Source: Streblospio benedicti
Lineage: Eukaryota > Annelida > Polychaeta > Spionida > Spionidae
DNA length: 64,000 nt
Direction: 5' to 3'
Assembly (NCBI GenBank): GCA_019095985.1
Contig: CM032664.1
Span: 53,068,566-53,132,565, forward strand
Every line of letters starts with the position of its first letter. Positions within the stretch are counted from its first letter, which is position 1. Below are positions 63,001-64,000 of the stretch, piece after piece. The notes below the pieces were generated by a model. The model saw only the letters and a program-made list of their open reading frames with translations. It made no database searches and was not told the origin of the DNA. The position numbers were made by a program, and so were the translations under genes.

Positions 63001-64000
63001 GCAGTGTAAATGTTGAGAACAACCTAGGAAACATCCCGCTGCATATTGCAGTGTCAAGCCACAAGAAAGCTGCAATCCCCAAGCTCATAGCAGCTGGCGC
63101 AAGCATAAACCATCAAAATAACTATGGTGAAACACCCATAGCCCTTTCCATTTCAAGCTATAATCTACGAGTGATGAAGTTCCTCCTTCACAAAAATGCA
63201 GACATTAATTGTGTGGACAATATGCATAGAGGTCTCATCCATAAAGCAGTGGAGAATTTGTTCATGTTGGGAAAAAACATGCTGACAGAATGCAAGGCTG
63301 TCATCAACAGTTTGATTGAGTATGGGCTTGATATCAACGCAATTGATGTGAACCAGCAAACGCCACTCCACTTGGCAGCCAAACTAGGACATCTTGAACT
63401 TGTTACTTTTCTTGTTGATAATGGGGCTAATATAGCAGCAAAGGATTCCTTTAAACATCTACCACTGATGAGCGCCATAGAAAATCCACTGGTTTTCCAA
63501 TACCTTTGGAGCAGGTCAACTGACCATATGGATGAAGAAAATTTCTGCAAATTACATCGTCTCACCCATTGGTTTGGACTTCATCATGATCTTATGAAGC
63601 AAATCAGTGAAAAGGGAAACACACGGATTAATTTGGAAAATATGCCACAGAACGTGAGTCGTTTGAAATCTGAGAAGTATGATAATCGCCTTGAGATGTG
63701 GCTTCGAAGTAGCAATGATGAACTGCCAGACTTCATGTCAGACTGGCTGCCAAGTCTGCAGCCTCTGACTTATGTAGACCATCCTACCATTAACAAAGTT
63801 ATGTGGAATTTCCTGAAGGACTTGCAGGATGGTGTGAAGAAGAAAAACCCTTTTGTAGCTTATGCTATTACTCAATGTGGTAGCGTAGATGAAAAGACAA
63901 AGGTATTTGCCCAAGATGAGTGTGACTGCTCTTGCGTAGAAGAGAACATCAGGTTCGATATGTTTGAGACTCCAGAAAAACCTGACCACCCCGTATGGAC
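60003..64000 (+). CDS. Ankyrin-repeat cGAS-like receptor (Mab-21/cGLR nucleotidyltransferase), partial at window end
   Basis: One open frame of 1332 codons with no stop or intron runs past the window. Residues about 17-640 are eleven FVSxC-marked units with an exact 59-residue period. Each looks like two diverged ankyrin modules, the first marked by QLDYSCRYGDLEFVSQCI and the second by RDIVRCIRDSGRGS. Residues about 690-1165 are canonical ankyrin repeats (GRTPLHIIC, NGQTPLHLVC, QQTPLHLAAKLGHLELVTFL). About 90 linker residues follow. Then a nucleotidyltransferase begins with G1293-S1294 and E1306-x-D1308 (CGSVDEKTKVFAQDECDC). Spacing and residues equal the cGAS metal-binding motif G212-S213...E225-x-D227, so the site looks competent, though the third acid lies beyond the window. 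cGLRs sense foreign ligands and make cyclic-dinucleotide messengers; this role is inferred. The start is the first ATG after an in-frame stop at 59976. An alternative is an inactive Mab-21-like protein. Confidence 0.85.
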   Translation, partial: MAEATARRRARELWWELVKAYQLGGNLKFVSQCIAEDRDRGLDVDWDKIMDIAYDRNDRDTVRCIRDSGRGSLNTQLYYSCLLEDLEFVSRCISEDRDRGQNVDWDKLMNIAYERNYRDIARYIRDSGRGSVDTQLYYSILLEDLEFVSRCMSEDRDRGQNVDWDKLMNIAYERNCRDIVRCIRDSGRGSLSTQLYYSCQYGDLQFVSQCIAEDRDRGQNMDWERLLEKAYKRNYRDIVRCIRDGGRGSLNTLLDYSCRYGDLGFVSQCIAENRDKGQNVDWEKLMEKAYKRNYRDIVCCIRDSGRGSLTTLLDYSCQYGDLGFVSKCIAEERDRGQDVDWERLMETSYDRNHMDIVCCIRDSRRVPVDTQLHYSFRYRELEFVSQCIAEERDSGQNVDWDRLMKTADEMNYRDIVRCIRDSGRGSLNTQLDYSCKYRDLGFVSKCIAEDKDIGQNVDWERLMETSYDRNYIDMVRCIRDGGRGSVDTQLYYSCQYGDLEFVSQCIVHERDRGQNVEWEKLMDISYGRNHMDTVRWIRDNGRGSVDTQLDYSCRLGDLEFVSQCIADERDRGQNVDWERLMTTADERKHIDIVRCIRDSGRVSVDTQLYYSCRYGDLEFVSQCIAEDKDYIENVNWKKLMNTAYEKHKNTACVIVQGRRFTVADLHDCLHEKDKVEFVIVNTPNINAELRPGLTALHVLCHYHTENQDAAIFITSLLQTEGLDVNVKGYMGRTPLHIICHGKNEHIRNILQENKSCQKQESKADKSQSGGEIAGSFTSLVIGQLIDHGASVNAVDDNGQTPLHLVCLGEGGYCYTNSDKKTIHYIANVLINEGAMINQRDYEGRTPLALAAQHGNHEAVSFLCQQRSCEINMATYIGQTPLYLASVYNRFDTASFLIENGATVNHPDDYKVTPLAAACEHNNFEIVSLLLSRSAKINIADKEGLTALHKAAKQGNAESCKMLFGNHVSLNEQDITGCTALHLAASCHKILILDMLLEAKCSVNVENNLGNIPLHIAVSSHKKAAIPKLIAAGASINHQNNYGETPIALSISSYNLRVMKFLLHKNADINCVDNMHRGLIHKAVENLFMLGKNMLTECKAVINSLIEYGLDINAIDVNQQTPLHLAAKLGHLELVTFLVDNGANIAAKDSFKHLPLMSAIENPLVFQYLWSRSTDHMDEENFCKLHRLTHWFGLHHDLMKQISEKGNTRINLENMPQNVSRLKSEKYDNRLEMWLRSSNDELPDFMSDWLPSLQPLTYVDHPTINKVMWNFLKDLQDGVKKKNPFVAYAITQCGSVDEKTKVFAQDECDCSCVEENIRFDMFETPEKPDHPVW
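60087..61880 (+). repeat. Exact 177-base tandem array inside the ankyrin-cGLR gene
   Basis: TTTGTGTCA(C/A) starts at 60087, 60264, 60441, 60618, 60795, 60972, 61149, 61326, 61503, 61680 and 61857, each 177 bases apart, so there are no net indels across ten complete units. Adjacent units such as 60264 and 60441 are nearly identical over their first 100 bases. Constant parts include GACAGAGATAGAGGACAGAA and GTGGACTGGGA, while the 'tat/cat' and 'cgg/cag' positions vary between units. This is coding and frame-preserving. Confidence 0.95.

Noticed and set aside
63188-63565. 125-codon minus-strand frame
   Set aside because: It is antisense to the ankyrin repeats of the cGLR gene. The plus-strand frame has clear ankyrin motifs and is open for 4 kb.

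Overview
The window is animal nuclear DNA. It has spliced genes with GT-AG introns, AT-rich intergenic sequence, metazoan-specific families (OGT, PSTPIP2-type F-BAR, RNF180, Ly6/uPAR, neurensin) and many short dispersed repeats. Intron density and repeat style fit a non-vertebrate bilaterian, such as an invertebrate deuterostome or a lophotrochozoan. I cannot name the species. A 736-base run of N (26081-26816) shows it is a draft scaffold.

Layout. 1-3085 (+): the last six coding exons and 3' end of O-GlcNAc transferase. 6619-11169 (-): a ten-exon PSTPIP2-like F-BAR protein with no SH3 domain. 11644-18169 (+): nine exons of an RNF180-type RING E3 ligase, head to head with the F-BAR gene across 474 bases and carrying extra membrane segments. 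20122-23789 (-): a six-exon single-pass Ly6/uPAR-like surface protein with a cysteine-packed juxtamembrane tail. 27204-27960: a broken DIRS-like retroelement fossil. 28586-31707 (-): a small secreted cysteine-rich (knottin/LEAP2-like) gene with one unresolved splice join. 35053-35099: a CRE/YY1 promoter-like start with a candidate first exon. 43380-48201 (+): a seven-exon neurensin homologue with a minisatellite directly after its stop. 51906-56512: a C2H2 zinc-finger gene and a 5'-truncated, decayed tandem copy. 60003-64000 (+): one uninterrupted reading frame that runs off the end of the window.

The outstanding locus is the last. Its 1332 visible codons hold an N-terminal array of 59-residue repeats at an exact 177-base period, then canonical ankyrin repeats, then the start of a nucleotidyltransferase. 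The motif is G1293-S1294, eleven residues, E1306-x-D1308, the same spacing as G212-S213...E225-x-D227 of human cGAS. I read it as an ankyrin-fused cGAS-like receptor (cGLR/Mab-21 family), a candidate innate-immune sensor whose N-terminal repeats look like highly diverged ankyrin doublets undergoing recent tandem expansion.

The genes are unrelated housekeeping, membrane and immune-type functions rather than a cluster. The rest is intergenic DNA with MITE-like elements (an element with GGCAGATCCAGG ends in five copies, one apparently interrupted), a SINE-like pair, a 95-base-arm hairpin and two clusters of CACGTG E-boxes near the presumed neurensin regulatory region. All exon models come from reading splice sites and phase by eye. 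No database search was possible.
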